A stretch of DNA of 64,000 nucleotides from Xenorhabdus vietnamensis. Lineage in GTDB: Bacteria; Pseudomonadota; Gammaproteobacteria; Enterobacterales; Enterobacteriaceae. The notes below the pieces were generated by a model. That model saw nothing but the letters and a program-made list of their open reading frames with translations, ran no database searches and had not been told where the DNA came from. The stretch is taken from contig NZ_MUBJ01000012.1 in assembly GCF_002127535.1 (NCBI RefSeq), positions 1 to 64,000 of the forward strand, in the 5' to 3' direction. The position numbers and the translations under genes are program-made. The stretch's first letter is position 1; every line of letters begins with the position of its first letter. Of this stretch, positions 28,699 to 38,769 are shown one piece after another.

Positions 28699-29238
28699 AT
28701 GACGTATCAACAAATTGGATATGTTGCTGTTGCTAAACGAATCTTAGGCTGGATTATTTTTGTACCCGCCTTTTTGTCAACGTCTGTTTCCGTGATTAAT
28801 CTGGCGTGGCAACATGGTATTGAAGGTGATGGTGTTAATGCGGTATTGAATGATTTTCTTAAGATAATGACAGAAATGATTAAATTCAATACACCATTTT
28901 TGGATTTTTTCTGGAAAAACTCTCCAATCCCTGATCGTATTGTTGGAATCACAGGGCAAAATATGAGTTTTCTTGTTATTTATATTCTGATATTTGTTGG
29001 CTTGGCAATGAGTGCGTCTGGTTTGAGAATGTATCGTCAATTTAAATTCATCAAAGAACGTATTGAAGATCAAATTATTCTTGAAAATGTGAAGGAAAGC
29101 GGAATAACCAAAGAACAATTAGAGGCTAAAGTTAAATTTCCCCGCCACTCTTTATTTAGCCAGATTTTTACCCTTTATATATCACCAGTCATTGTCGGTA
29201 CGGTAGCTTATTTTTTGTGCAAATTGTTGGGGTGGTAA
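28699..29238 (+). CDS. yniB: Inner-membrane protein YniB
   Basis: Uncharacterised inner-membrane protein (179 aa; E. coli 178). Hydrophobic segments lie near residues 17-37, 90-110 and 155-177. Conserved stretches include MTYQQIGYVAVAKRILGWI, FNTPFLDFFW and HSLFSQIFTLYISPV. The start is the ATG at 28699 with GGGGAA ahead of it; the in-frame ATG at 28681 lacks a ribosome binding site. The function is unknown. Confidence 0.88.
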   Translation: MTYQQIGYVAVAKRILGWIIFVPAFLSTSVSVINLAWQHGIEGDGVNAVLNDFLKIMTEMIKFNTPFLDFFWKNSPIPDRIVGITGQNMSFLVIYILIFVGLAMSASGLRMYRQFKFIKERIEDQIILENVKESGITKEQLEAKVKFPRHSLFSQIFTLYISPVIVGTVAYFLCKLLGW

Positions 29239-29414
29239 TATAATTAAATAGTAGTTAATAGCTGCGCAAGGATGCTCTTTTCTGTTCTTTAGTTAAAGAA
29301 AAATTATACATTTTAAATGTCATGATAATATCTGTTTTACGCGAATTCGACTAATAAGTGAAATTTCTCAAATATAGGACGAATCCGTGTAATATTAATA
29401 AATTTTTCTCATGT

Positions 29415-30278
29415 CTATTCAGATATAAGTTTATCAATCATATTTTGTACTACGATGAAGCTATCTCCTCCGAAAAGGTTGCATTTATTCAACAAATAAT
29501 AGAGTTGATAAATAGATTGACGCTCAAGAAAATCTAGGGGTAATGGCCAGACACTTTGGTAACCATCAAATATTTGCAAAGGAAGATCAGAGTAAAATGG
29601 CAGCATCGCCAGATCACATTCACGATCTCCCCAATAACAAGCAGGATCAAAAATAACAGCACAACCATTGTATAATGATGCGCAGTTCATGGGCCATAGA
29701 TCGCCGTGCAGGAGGGAGGGTTGAGGGTGATGATTTTGTAATTTCTCACTGATTATTTGGACAATTTGATTAATATCGCCAAATATCATTCCGTTATCAG
29801 CGGCAAGTTGCAATTGCCATCCGATACGTTTTTCGGCATAAAAATTATGCCAGCGCTTTTGCCATCCGTTAGGTTGTATGGTGGTTGCTAGCATGTTATC
29901 AAAATCAAAACCGAATTTAGGTTGCTCACTCCATTGATGCAGCTTAGCAAGGTGTTGACCAAAAAGGTATGCGCTATGCGCGTCGAATGGCCTTATAGGT
30001 AAATGTTCCAGCAGTAGAAAGCTATAATTGCGGTCGTGACCAACACCATAAACATTGGGAACACGAGTTGTTTTGCTGCGAGCTAGTAATTCTAGTTGTT
30101 CTGCCTCCGCCTTAAAAATTGGCAGCATTTCCTTCTCGTTGGATTTGATAAAGATATGTTGTTCACCATATTTAATGTACCAAGCATGGTGTATATCTCC
30201 TCCTACCAGTTCCATTTTATCGTGAATTTCAGCGGCACCAAAATGTTCACTTAATAGACGGTTAACTGCTTGCCACAT
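29415..30278 (-). CDS. yniA: Fructosamine kinase-family protein YniA
   Basis: Fructosamine-3-kinase-like protein of 287 aa with an aminoglycoside-phosphotransferase fold. HIFIKSNEKE contains the ATP-binding Lys region, LLHGDLWPMNCA the catalytic Asp loop, and AVIFDPACYWGDRECDLAM the metal-binding Asp and the family signature. Relatives phosphorylate ketosamines on glycated proteins as a repair step; the actual substrate here is not established. It is transcribed on its own, convergent with yniB. Confidence 0.9.
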   Translation of the reverse strand: MWQAVNRLLSEHFGAAEIHDKMELVGGDIHHAWYIKYGEQHIFIKSNEKEMLPIFKAEAEQLELLARSKTTRVPNVYGVGHDRNYSFLLLEHLPIRPFDAHSAYLFGQHLAKLHQWSEQPKFGFDFDNMLATTIQPNGWQKRWHNFYAEKRIGWQLQLAADNGMIFGDINQIVQIISEKLQNHHPQPSLLHGDLWPMNCASLYNGCAVIFDPACYWGDRECDLAMLPFYSDLPLQIFDGYQSVWPLPLDFLERQSIYQLYYLLNKCNLFGGDSFIVVQNMIDKLISE

Positions 30279-30407
30279 GGTTCACCTCATTAAGTTGACA
30301 ATTGTCATGCTCATATTACAGACAGATGCAACATTTGAACAGGCTAAAGGAAACTTTAATGGAAATTAATAAGGCCATATCTCAAATTTGACATGGCGCT
30401 CTATTTT

Positions 30408-31304
30408 TTAATTTGATTTTTCGGTAATTGGTGGTATTTGAGATTGCTCTTTTTCAAATGTTCCTTTGTTTGTTTTCCTACGAACCAATTTTATTTGATC
30501 ATAAATAAGTGCAATAGTGAAGAAAATGGCCTGAATGATTACGATACAGGGGCTTGTTTCACCATCAATATGGAAGCTGATGATTGTCCCAAGTATGCTG
30601 GATGATACAGAAGCAATCATTGCCACAATGAGCATACGATCAAAACTACGACAAAGCATAAAAGCAATAATGCCTGGTGAGATTAACATTGCAATGACTA
30701 GGATAATACCAACAGCCTGTAATGACGCGACAATCGTTAGGGCTAATAGAGATAATAATCCGTAATGGAGTAGTTTCACGGGAAGACCAATTACTCGTGC
30801 CTGATTGGGATCGAAGCAGTAAAGCATGAAATCTTTTCTTTTTAGTAACACAATAGTCAGCGTGATCCCTGCAATGCACAGTGTTTGGAACAACTCGTGC
30901 TGGGTAATGCCGAGTATGCTGCCGAATAGAATGTGTGTCAGGTGTTGATCCGTATTTATACGAGTAAATAGCACTAATCCAAATGCAAACATGCCTGAGA
31001 AAACAATTCCCATTACAGTATCTTCTTTGATTCTGCTGTGTTCTTTGAGATACCCAGTGGCAAATGCACAAAATATACCGGAAAGGAACGCACCTACTGC
31101 AAGTGGTATACCTGCGACAGAAGCGAGTACTATCCCTGGTAAAACAGCATGTGAAATAGCATCTCCCATCAATGACCAGCCTTTTAAGACCAAGTAACAG
31201 GAAAGCACCGCACAGACAGCCCCCACAATTATGGCAGCAAAGATGGCTCGTCGCATAAAATCATGCATGAAGGGTTCAGTAATTAATTCAATAAATGTGT
31301 TCAT
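30408..31304 (-). CDS. yfeD: Iron/manganese ABC transporter permease YfeD
   Basis: Membrane permease of the Yfe/Sit metal transporter (298 aa, ABC-3 family, about eight membrane helices). The family motif GDAISHAVLPGIVLA lies near residue 55, and LVIAMLISPGIIAFMLCRSF near residue 200. It overlaps yfeC by 4 bases and is the last gene of yfeABCD. With YfeC it forms the heterodimeric channel. In Yersinia and Photorhabdus the system imports Fe2+ and Mn2+. Confidence 0.92.
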   Translation of the reverse strand: MNTFIELITEPFMHDFMRRAIFAAIIVGAVCAVLSCYLVLKGWSLMGDAISHAVLPGIVLASVAGIPLAVGAFLSGIFCAFATGYLKEHSRIKEDTVMGIVFSGMFAFGLVLFTRINTDQHLTHILFGSILGITQHELFQTLCIAGITLTIVLLKRKDFMLYCFDPNQARVIGLPVKLLHYGLLSLLALTIVASLQAVGIILVIAMLISPGIIAFMLCRSFDRMLIVAMIASVSSSILGTIISFHIDGETSPCIVIIQAIFFTIALIYDQIKLVRRKTNKGTFEKEQSQIPPITEKSN

Positions 31305-32176
31305 GAGCGTCGTTCCTGAATCAATGCCAGAGATTCTTTTCTAGCTCGTTTGCGGGAAGCCAACATGCCATGTTTGGGAGCAAAGAAGAATGCGAGCAAG
31401 AAAATCACCGTTTGCATTGTGACAATGACACCTCCGGTTGCTCCATTGAGGAAATAGCTTAGATATGTACCAATACCACTTGTGAGTGAACCAATGGCAA
31501 CGGCAACGATCAATAAGTGTTTAAACCTATCTGTTAATAAATAAGCTGTTGCACCAGGAGTTACTACCATTGCGATAACCAAAATAGCACCTACTGTTTG
31601 TAATGCAGCAACAGTGCAGGCACTTAATAAAGTGAAGAAAATGATTTTTAACCGCAATGGTGATAATCCGATAGAGCGTGCATGGATTTCATCAAAGAAA
31701 ACGACCAATAAATCTTTCCAAAGTACCATTAAGATAATAAAGGAAATTGCGATAATAATTTCAACTTGTAAAACATCTTCATCAGCGATTCCCAAGATAT
31801 TGCCCATAATAATGGTTTGTACATTTACGGATGTAGGGTTTAAAGAAACAATTAATAATCCGACGGCAAAAAAAGTAGAAAAGATAAAACCGATCACTGC
31901 ATCTTCACGTAACCGAGTAATATGACGAACCAGTGTCATTGACAGAGCAGCGAGCATCCCTGTAAAAAAAGCACCACCTGCATAAGGTAAACCGAGAGCA
32001 TATGCGCCTGCTACGCCAGGAACAACAGAATGGGAGAGGGCATCTCCCATCAGAGACCAACCTTTTAGCATTAGATAAGCGGATAAGAAAGCACAAACAG
32101 CTCCAACAATGGTACTTATCCACATGGCTTTCACCATATAGTTGTAATTGAATGGTTGTAAAAATAGTTCCATCAT
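31301..32176 (-). CDS. yfeC: Iron/manganese ABC transporter permease YfeC
   Basis: Second permease of the Yfe/Sit system (291 aa), an ABC-3 family membrane protein paralogous to YfeD. The signature [20 protein letters not shown] is near residue 50. Later conserved parts are [12 protein letters not shown] (contact with the ATPase) and [16 protein letters not shown]. It overlaps both neighbours by 4 bases, so translation is coupled along yfeB-yfeC-yfeD. The C-terminal tail is Arg/Lys-rich. Confidence 0.92.
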   Translation of the reverse strand: MMELFLQPFNYNYMVKAMWISTIVGAVCAFLSAYLMLKGWSLMGDALSHSVVPGVAGAYALGLPYAGGAFFTGMLAALSMTLVRHITRLREDAVIGFIFSTFFAVGLLIVSLNPTSVNVQTIIMGNILGIADEDVLQVEIIIAISFIILMVLWKDLLVVFFDEIHARSIGLSPLRLKIIFFTLLSACTVAALQTVGAILVIAMVVTPGATAYLLTDRFKHLLIVAVAIGSLTSGIGTYLSYFLNGATGGVIVTMQTVIFLLAFFFAPKHGMLASRKRARKESLALIQERRS

Positions 32177-33084
32177 GGTTGGTTTTCCGTTTGTTTTAGG
32201 CTCTGTCGCGGCGGAACATGATGATCATGTCCGTAAAAGACGGCGGCACGTTCATCATCGGTAATGACTGTCAGTGAACGTGTGTCATCATCTTTATGCA
32301 ATTCAGGGCCAGAAAGATTAATATGACGCAAAACACCACCGAAGGTGATTTCCAGATTTTTTTGAGTAAACGTGTCTTCTATTCGACCACTTGCGAGCAC
32401 AGTACGATTGATCAAAATAACGTGATCACAAAATTCAGGGACACTACCGAGGTTATGTGTTGATACTAAGATCAAATGCCCTTCGTCACGTAAGTCACGA
32501 AGTAAGCCAATAATGGCATTTTCTGTTTTGACGTCTACGCCAGTAAAAGGCTCATCCAACAGCAAAACTTTCCCTTCCTGAGCCAATGCACGGGCTAAAA
32601 ATGCTCGTTTTTTCTGGCCTCCTGAAAGTTCTCCGATTTGGCGATCACGTAATCCGGCCAGTCCGACGCGTTTGAGTGCTTTATTGACGATTTCATGATC
32701 ATACTTGCTGGGACGGCGCAAGAATCCCATTTTTCCATAGCGTCCCATCATTACAACATCGGAAACTAAAACTGGAAAATTCCAATCTACATCTTCAGTT
32801 TGAGGAACATATGCGATGATATTTTGTTTTAATGCGGCTTTGATAGGTTGATCGTTGAGGGTAACTTTTCCTTGCGAGGGTGTTACTAATCCCATGATTG
32901 TTCTGAATAATGTGGATTTTCCACTGCCATTCATACCAACTAGTGCACAAATTGTGCCGCCGGTAATATCAAAACTGGCGTCATAAATAGCAGTATGCCC
33001 ATTGTTGTAAGTGACAGTGGCATTATCCACAATTAAATGCGGTTGCTCAAATAATGACTGTCGGTTTAATGATGAGCGATTCAT
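32173..33084 (-). CDS. yfeB: Iron/manganese ABC transporter ATPase YfeB
   Basis: ATP-binding subunit of the Yfe/Sit transporter, 303 aa. Walker A is GMNGSGKST, the signature is [16 protein letters not shown], Walker B is [12 protein letters not shown], and the switch His is in STHNLG. The C-terminal extension after about residue 240 is His- and Asp-rich ([10 protein letters not shown]), common in this subfamily and possibly metal-sensing. It overlaps yfeA and yfeC by 4 bases. Confidence 0.94.
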   Translation of the reverse strand: MNRSSLNRQSLFEQPHLIVDNATVTYNNGHTAIYDASFDITGGTICALVGMNGSGKSTLFRTIMGLVTPSQGKVTLNDQPIKAALKQNIIAYVPQTEDVDWNFPVLVSDVVMMGRYGKMGFLRRPSKYDHEIVNKALKRVGLAGLRDRQIGELSGGQKKRAFLARALAQEGKVLLLDEPFTGVDVKTENAIIGLLRDLRDEGHLILVSTHNLGSVPEFCDHVILINRTVLASGRIEDTFTQKNLEITFGGVLRHINLSGPELHKDDDTRSLTVITDDERAAVFYGHDHHVPPRQSLKQTENQP

Positions 33085-33995
33085 TGATTAAATCCTTTTG
33101 CGATAGTATCTACAGTGGTATTCAGTAGATCAATATAAGTTGGTACTGGCCCTTTTTGAGTGGAAAGAGAGTCTACATACAGTACTCCACCATAACGGGT
33201 TCCAGTTTCCTTGCTGACTTGTTTAGCTGGTTTATCTGAAACAGTACTTTCACTGAAGATAACTGGGATCTTATTGGCTCTTATTGTATCAATAACACGA
33301 CGAACTTGTTGAGGAGAGCCTTGTTCTTCAGCATTGATTGGCCATAAGTATACTTCTTTGAAACCATAATATTGGGTGAGATAGCTGAAAGCTCCTTCAC
33401 TGGTTACCAGCCAGCGTTGTTCTTCAGGAATACGAGAAAGACGTTCTCTGAGAGGTACATCCAGTTGGGCTATTTTTTTTGCATAAGTTTCAGCATTTTG
33501 ATTATAAATTTCGGCATTCTTTGGATCGTATTTAACAAGGGCTTTACGAATATTTTCGATATAGATCAGCGCATTTTGGGGTGACATCCAAGCATGGGGG
33601 TTAGGATTTTTATTGTAGGGGCCTTCACGAATAGGTAAAGGAGTAATCCCTTCGGTTATAATAGCAGCAGGTATATCTTTCATGTTGTCAAAGAAACGTT
33701 CGAACCAGCGTTCTAAATTTAAGCCATTCCAGAGAATAAGGTCTGCACGCTGTGCTTTAATGATATCTTTGGGAGTTGGCTGATAATCGTGGATTTCTGC
33801 GCCTGGTTTTGTGATTGATTCGACAATTGCCGCATCTCCTGCAACATTTTGAGCTATATCTTGAATAATAGTGAATGTCGTGATTACCCTGAATTTCTTC
33901 TCTGCATGAGCTTGTTGACTGAATAACCCTATTGTGAATAGAACAATAATCAGATTTAATATCGGAAACGTAGTAAGTGAGTGTTTTTTGTTCAT
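33081..33995 (-). CDS. yfeA: Iron/manganese-binding periplasmic protein YfeA
   Basis: Cluster A-I solute-binding protein of 304 aa. The signal peptide ends near QQAHA. The metal site should be formed by His in [12 protein letters not shown], His in [12 protein letters not shown], Glu in [15 protein letters not shown] and Asp in LYVDSLST. It delivers Fe2+ or Mn2+ to YfeBCD. The first gene of the operon, it has a strong Fur box about 30 bp upstream, so iron repression is expected. SitA is an equivalent name; the choice of Yfe follows usage in Photorhabdus and Yersinia. Confidence 0.94.
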   Translation of the reverse strand: MNKKHSLTTFPILNLIIVLFTIGLFSQQAHAEKKFRVITTFTIIQDIAQNVAGDAAIVESITKPGAEIHDYQPTPKDIIKAQRADLILWNGLNLERWFERFFDNMKDIPAAIITEGITPLPIREGPYNKNPNPHAWMSPQNALIYIENIRKALVKYDPKNAEIYNQNAETYAKKIAQLDVPLRERLSRIPEEQRWLVTSEGAFSYLTQYYGFKEVYLWPINAEEQGSPQQVRRVIDTIRANKIPVIFSESTVSDKPAKQVSKETGTRYGGVLYVDSLSTQKGPVPTYIDLLNTTVDTIAKGFNQ

Positions 33996-34027
33996 TATGG
34001 TAAACCTTACTTGTTGTATACGTAATT

Positions 34028-34046
34028 ATTGATAATGATTATCAGT
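34028..34046. promoter_or_regulatory. Fur box of yfeABCD
   Basis: ATTGATAATGATTATCAGT contains the palindrome GATAATGATTATC, close to the Fur consensus, 33 bp upstream of the yfeA start. Repression by Fe-Fur is expected, as for Yersinia yfeA. Confidence 0.85.
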
Positions 34047-34251
34047 ACCATCTATGTAAAGTCAAGGCGATATCGAATGAAATTGATAATAGACTCGATA
34101 ATCACTCCTTAAGTTTCTGTTGCTTGAGATGCTAGTAATAAACCTCATACGAACAAAAAAATCAGCATCTTGTCCAGAGTTAACCCTAATCAATTAAGAA
34201 ATTTATTTTGATAAATAACAGAAAAATATTTTTGGCTTATCGATAAAATTA

Positions 34252-35405
34252 TAAATAAGCTTTCATAATAACGATACACTCATTTTTCTAACTCCCGGCT
34301 GTTGCCCTAATGAAAAGGCTGTCATAAATTCTTCAACGCACGCTAAGAGTTGCCACATATACCGACAGCAATGATTCCGTGTGACGGTTTCATGCAAAGA
34401 CTGCCACAGGCGTTCAATCTTATTGAGCCATGGCGAATAGACCGGTAAAAATAACAGGTTAAATTTAGGATTTTGTTTTAGCCATTCCCTGACTTTCTGG
34501 CTTTTGTGAATACCATAATTATCCAAAATCAACGTGATACTTTTGACTTGGCTATACTGACGATTAATCTCCTCTAACATATTGATAAATAAATCAGCGT
34601 TTTTCTTTATACCACGGACATAGGTCACTTGACCTGTTCGTACCTCAAGGCAGCCTGCAAGGTAGTGCTTTTGATTTTTCCCCGGCGTCATCACGCGTTT
34701 TTGTTGTCCTTTTAGGCACCAGTCTGCCCCGATTTTAGGATTCAGATCGATATCGACTTCATCTTCATAAAAAACAGGATGTTGCTCTGATACGTTGGCT
34801 AAGGCTTCGGTGATTTTTGCCATTTTTTCGTCATATTCAGGATCACACTTTTTGACGGTAGGAGCCGCTCTTCGCCAGACAATACCCATCTGACAAAAGT
34901 AACGATACAGGGTACTTTTTGACAGTGATAAACCGAATAATTCATTGATTATCTGAGTGATAAGTTCAATACTCCAACGTGAACGCAAACAGCCAAAATC
35001 TTGCGGGGAGTGGGATAATAAGAATGACAGCAAGCTAAAAATCGGGGCTAAATTCCATCGAGCAGGCCTTCCTCTCGGTAAGCTTTTTAATCCTTCCAGC
35101 CCATATAATGTTAACCAATTTATCCAACGATGGACGGAAGAACGTGAGCAATGAAGGGTTCTGGCGATGTGAGAAACGGTCTGACCTTCATGTAACATTA
35201 AGAGTGCCATGAGTCGGCGGGCATAATCTTTATCGCGGGTTTTATGAATAAATTTTTTCATCTGACGTCGTTCACTTCGGGGGATTGGTGCTATGATCCG
35301 CATCACTCAGTCCATTTTGGGATTTTTTTGATTTGGCGATTAATCAGATCGCAAAAATTGGACTGAGTTCCCTCCAAGTGATCTACTATTTTGAAAGCTT
35401 ATTTA
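34252..35405 (-). mobile_element. Complete IS630-family insertion sequence
   Basis: A 1154-bp element bounded by perfect 14-bp terminal inverted repeats TAAATAAGCTTTCA (34252-34265 and 35392-35405). TA flanks each side (34250-34251 and 35406-35407), the target duplication typical of IS630/Tc1-mariner elements. It holds one intact transposase gene whose stop codon lies inside the left repeat. A 10-bp inverted repeat (ACTCAGTCCA at 35305-35314, TGGACTGAGT at 35359-35368) sits just ahead of the transposase start. The insertion lies between the yfeA promoter and emtA, 38 bp before the emtA start codon. Confidence 0.9.
34263..35306 (-). CDS. IS630-family transposase
   Basis: DDE transposase of 347 aa with no visible lesion. 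The N-terminal helix-turn-helix region contains VSHIARTLHCSRSSVHRWINW, and the winged-helix stretch is LSLSKSTLYRYFCQMGI. The catalytic core has Asp in FYEDEVDIDLNP, Asp in LILDNYGIHKS and the third acidic residue in PWLNKIERLWQSLH. It begins GTG-ATG (35306 or 35303), directly after the arm of a hairpin that could mask the start in read-through transcripts. Activity is likely because the gene and both ends are intact. Confidence 0.92.
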   Translation of the reverse strand: MMRIIAPIPRSERRQMKKFIHKTRDKDYARRLMALLMLHEGQTVSHIARTLHCSRSSVHRWINWLTLYGLEGLKSLPRGRPARWNLAPIFSLLSFLLSHSPQDFGCLRSRWSIELITQIINELFGLSLSKSTLYRYFCQMGIVWRRAAPTVKKCDPEYDEKMAKITEALANVSEQHPVFYEDEVDIDLNPKIGADWCLKGQQKRVMTPGKNQKHYLAGCLEVRTGQVTYVRGIKKNADLFINMLEEINRQYSQVKSITLILDNYGIHKSQKVREWLKQNPKFNLLFLPVYSPWLNKIERLWQSLHETVTRNHCCRYMWQLLACVEEFMTAFSLGQQPGVRKMSVSLL

Positions 35406-35443
35406 TATGCTTTATCGGGTTAATTTTATTTAGAGGAAGCATT

Positions 35444-36121
35444 GTGAAATTTAAACTCCGCTATGTTGCGTTTATATTATTATTAACAGGATGCGTAGGC
35501 CAACAAGTACATCAATCAGACAGCAATAGACAAACAGTGGCAAAACGTATGCTTAATAACAAGTCTACTTTTGCTTCCCGTAACTTGACCAATAGATCTG
35601 TTCCCACACCATTTGATAGTTATATTGAACGAGCTGCAAAACGTTATGGTGTTGATGAGACACTTATCAAAGCAATTATTCAGGTGGAATCTGGATTTCG
35701 TCCGGAGGTTATTAGTAAATCTAATGCGGTTGGCTTAATGCAGATTAAAGCATCTACAGCGGGGAGAGATGCTTATCGAATGAAAGGAAAATCAGGGCAG
35801 CCAACGATGCGTGAATTAAAAGATCCTGAAACTAACATTGATATTGGAACTGCTTATATAAGTATCCTGAAAAAACAGCATTTGGAAGGTATTTCCAATC
35901 CAGAAACGTTGTACTATGCAACGATAGTTGCTTATGTAAATGGCACCGGAGCATTGTTGAGGACGTTTGATTCAAACCGGGCTTTGGCAATTAATAAAAT
36001 CAATCGAATGACGCCAAATGAGTTTTATCAATATGTTCAAAATAACCATCCTGCACCACAGGCTCCGCGTTATTTATGGAAAGTGAAAAATACTTACCGT
36101 TCTTTAGCCATTATTGACTAG
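35444..36121 (+). CDS. emtA: Membrane-bound lytic transglycosylase EmtA-like
   Basis: Outer-membrane lipoprotein (225 aa) that cleaves peptidoglycan with 1,6-anhydro product formation. It starts with GTG at 35444 after AGAGGAAG. The lipobox LLTGC puts the lipidated Cys at residue 17. The SLT domain has the catalytic Glu at residue 82 in IIQVESGFRPE, followed by SNAVGLMQIKAST and the C-terminal HPAPQAPRYLWK. The ending and KASTAGRD favour EmtA (MltE) over MltC, which is longer. A longer in-frame ORF from 35333 lies partly inside the IS630 element and is not the natural start. The IS end is only 38 bp upstream, so the native promoter may be lost or replaced. Confidence 0.87.
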   Translation: MKFKLRYVAFILLLTGCVGQQVHQSDSNRQTVAKRMLNNKSTFASRNLTNRSVPTPFDSYIERAAKRYGVDETLIKAIIQVESGFRPEVISKSNAVGLMQIKASTAGRDAYRMKGKSGQPTMRELKDPETNIDIGTAYISILKKQHLEGISNPETLYYATIVAYVNGTGALLRTFDSNRALAINKINRMTPNEFYQYVQNNHPAPQAPRYLWKVKNTYRSLAIID

Positions 36122-36186
36122 CTGAAAGACTGATGTTTATATTTTCTATAAATGTCCAGAAATATCGCTGCATCTACAGATTTTTC

Positions 36187-36640
36187 GGTTGTGATCCCAC
36201 TTTATTGATAATGACGAATGTTCAGATAATACCCAATAATTTTGTCATGCATTTTATATGGATTTCTATGGATTTTGAAAAAGATAAAGTTTTGCGAGTC
36301 AGTCTTGCCAAATGCTGACGCAGATTCAGGTTATGTCTCTTTATGTGCTGTGTATAACGCTTGCCGACCACATGCAGTGTTCCTATCTGCGTTTTTTCAT
36401 ACCCTCGCTACCTATCAGTCATATAGGCCAAAATGTTGAAAGAGGCCAATAAGGCCATCAGACGCTTCAGTGTCTTCTTTGCTTTTGGACCCAAAACGTG
36501 GGCGATCACTTTTCGTCTGATTCTATCGTAGGCACAAAAGAGCCAGTGAGGCTTATTCTTTGACTTCATATATGACTATTGCTCATCCATTTCATGATCA
36601 AGTAATTGATGAAGCTGATTTAATGTCAAGATGAACTATT
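36187..36640 (-). pseudogene. IS1-family transposase (InsB) remnant
   Basis: Minus-strand reading matches the IS1 InsB transposase: EMDEQ, then NKPHWLFCAYDRIRRKVIAH, VLGPKAKKTLKRLMALL, then [20 protein letters not shown] and finally [14 protein letters not shown] with its stop at 36202-36204. At least two Trp/sense codons have become TAG (after EMDEQ and after AYMTDR), and a frameshift precedes DKIIG. The end GGTTGTGATCCCAC (from 36187) resembles the right terminal repeat of IS1 (GGTAATGACTCCAAC). The other end is gone before thrS. The rest of the emtA-thrS interval (36641-36837) holds the thrS leader and no other gene. Confidence 0.78.
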
Positions 36641-36837
36641 TTAACACCTACTCTGTGTGATAGTATGTCGGGCGAGTTAGGGCAAATGTACTGGATACTT
36701 TTGAAATTGTGTCCTTAAATGTGTACGCATCTTGCGGAGTGAAGCAAGAATTTGTTTCTAACGTGCTGATTAATAATGAATTTGATTTAATGCAAGTGAT
36801 CTTTCGTGTGGGTCACCACTGTATATAAGGATTTTAA

Positions 36838-38766
36838 ATGCCTGTAATTACTCTTCCTGACGGTAGTCAACGTCAATTTGAGCATGCTGTTTCCGTAATG
36901 GATGTGGCTAGTGATATCGGTGCAGGCTTGGCAAAAGCGTGTATTGCTGGTCGCGTTAATGGTGAATTAGTTGACGCCTGTGAATTAATCGAAACCGATG
37001 CCAATCTTGCTATTATTACCAGCAAGAATGAAGAAGGTTTGGAAATTATCCGTCACTCATGCGCACATTTATTGGGTCATGCAATTAAACAGTTGTGGCC
37101 TGATACGAAAATGGCTATCGGCCCTGTCATTGACAATGGTTTCTATTACGATGTCGATTTAGATCGCTCTTTGACGCAGGAAGATATTGAGCTGCTTGAA
37201 AAACGCATGTTGGAACTTGCCAAAAAAGATTACGATGTCATAAAGAAAAAAGTTAGCTGGCAGGAAGCACGCGACGCGTTTGCGACTCGTGGCGAAGAGT
37301 ATAAAATTCAGATTTTGGATGAAAATATCAGCCATGATGATCGTCCAGGTTTGTACCACCATGAAGAATACGTTGATATGTGCCGTGGGCCACACGTTCC
37401 TAACATGCGTTTTTGCCATCACTTTAAACTACAAAAAGTTGCCGGCGCATACTGGCGTGGCAATAGCGACAATAAAATGTTGCAGCGTATTTATGGTACT
37501 GCGTGGGCTGATAAAAAGCAGCTTAATGCCTATTTACAACGTTTGGAAGAAGCGGCGAAACGCGATCACCGTAAAATTGGTAAGCAGCTTGACCTGTACC
37601 ATATGCAGGAAGAAGCACCAGGCATGGCATTTTGGCATAATGATGGCTGGACAATTTTCCGCGAGTTGGAAACTTTTGCCCGTATGAAGCTCAAAGAGTA
37701 CCAATACCAGGAAGTAAAAGGCCCATTCATGATGGACCGTATCCTGTGGGAAAAAACAGGGCATTGGGAAAACTATAAAGAGCATATGTTTACAACTTCA
37801 TCGGAAAGCCGTGAATATTGCGTGAAACCGATGAATTGCCCGGGTCATGTCCAGATCTTCAACCAAGGGTTGAAATCCTACCGTGATTTACCTTTGCGTA
37901 TGGCTGAATTTGGTAGCTGTCACCGGAATGAACCATCTGGTGCTTTACATGGTTTGATGCGTGTACGTGGCTTTACTCAAGATGATGCACACATCTTCTG
38001 TACTGAAGATCAGATTCTTCAAGAAGTTAGTAGCTGCATCAAAATGATTTATGATGTGTATGGCACATTCGGCTTTGAGAAGATTGTTGTTAAATTATCA
38101 ACTCGTCCAGAAAAACGCATTGGTACGGAAAAACAATGGGATAAAGCAGAAGCAGATCTTGCTGAAGCATTGAACCAAAATGGCATTGAATTTGAATACC
38201 AGCCGGGTGAAGGGGCATTTTATGGCCCTAAAATTGAATTTACTCTATATGATTGTTTGGATCGTGCGTGGCAATGTGGTACTGTGCAACTCGATTTTTC
38301 ACTGCCAGCACGTCTGAATGCGTCATATGTAGGTGAAAATAATGAACGTAAGGTTCCTGTAATGATTCACCGTGCTGTTCTGGGTTCTCTGGAGCGGTTT
38401 ATCGGTATCCTGACAGAAGAATATGCTGGGTTTTTCCCAACATGGTTGGCTCCTCAGCAGGTCGTCGTCATGAATATTACTGATGGTCAGTCAGATTATG
38501 TACAGGAATTGGTTAAAAAACTTCAAGATGCAGGCATTCGTGCAAAAGCAGACTTGAGAAACGAGAAGATTGGTTTTAAAATCCGTGAACACACTTTGCG
38601 TCGTGTGCCTTACATGCTTGTTTGTGGTGATAAAGAAGTCGAATCAGGAAAAGTATCTGTTCGTACTCGCCGTGGCAAAGATTTAGGTAGCATTGACGTC
38701 AGTGAATTTACAGATAAACTGCTGACAGAAATACGCAGTCGTAATCTTCATCAATTGGAGGAATAA
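36838..38766 (+). CDS. thrS: Threonyl-tRNA synthetase
   Basis: Class II synthetase charging tRNA-Thr (642 aa, identical length to E. coli). The domains in order are the TGS domain (about 1-61, [15 protein letters not shown]), the editing domain (about 62-225, with [17 protein letters not shown] zinc-like His and Cys residues), the catalytic core with [32 protein letters not shown] and [12 protein letters not shown], and the anticodon-binding domain (about 540-642). TATAAGGATTTTAA precedes the ATG. In E. coli the protein represses its own mRNA through a leader that mimics its tRNA; I could not define that operator here. infC follows 3 bases after the stop. Confidence 0.97.
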   Translation: MPVITLPDGSQRQFEHAVSVMDVASDIGAGLAKACIAGRVNGELVDACELIETDANLAIITSKNEEGLEIIRHSCAHLLGHAIKQLWPDTKMAIGPVIDNGFYYDVDLDRSLTQEDIELLEKRMLELAKKDYDVIKKKVSWQEARDAFATRGEEYKIQILDENISHDDRPGLYHHEEYVDMCRGPHVPNMRFCHHFKLQKVAGAYWRGNSDNKMLQRIYGTAWADKKQLNAYLQRLEEAAKRDHRKIGKQLDLYHMQEEAPGMAFWHNDGWTIFRELETFARMKLKEYQYQEVKGPFMMDRILWEKTGHWENYKEHMFTTSSESREYCVKPMNCPGHVQIFNQGLKSYRDLPLRMAEFGSCHRNEPSGALHGLMRVRGFTQDDAHIFCTEDQILQEVSSCIKMIYDVYGTFGFEKIVVKLSTRPEKRIGTEKQWDKAEADLAEALNQNGIEFEYQPGEGAFYGPKIEFTLYDCLDRAWQCGTVQLDFSLPARLNASYVGENNERKVPVMIHRAVLGSLERFIGILTEEYAGFFPTWLAPQQVVVMNITDGQSDYVQELVKKLQDAGIRAKADLRNEKIGFKIREHTLRRVPYMLVCGDKEVESGKVSVRTRRGKDLGSIDVSEFTDKLLTEIRSRNLHQLEE

Positions 38767-38769
38767 AGT

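Noticed and set aside
35333-35443. Open frame extending emtA upstream by 37 codons
   Set aside because: Most of it lies inside the IS630 element, it ignores the good ribosome binding site at 35432, and it would destroy the lipoprotein signal at the N-terminus.
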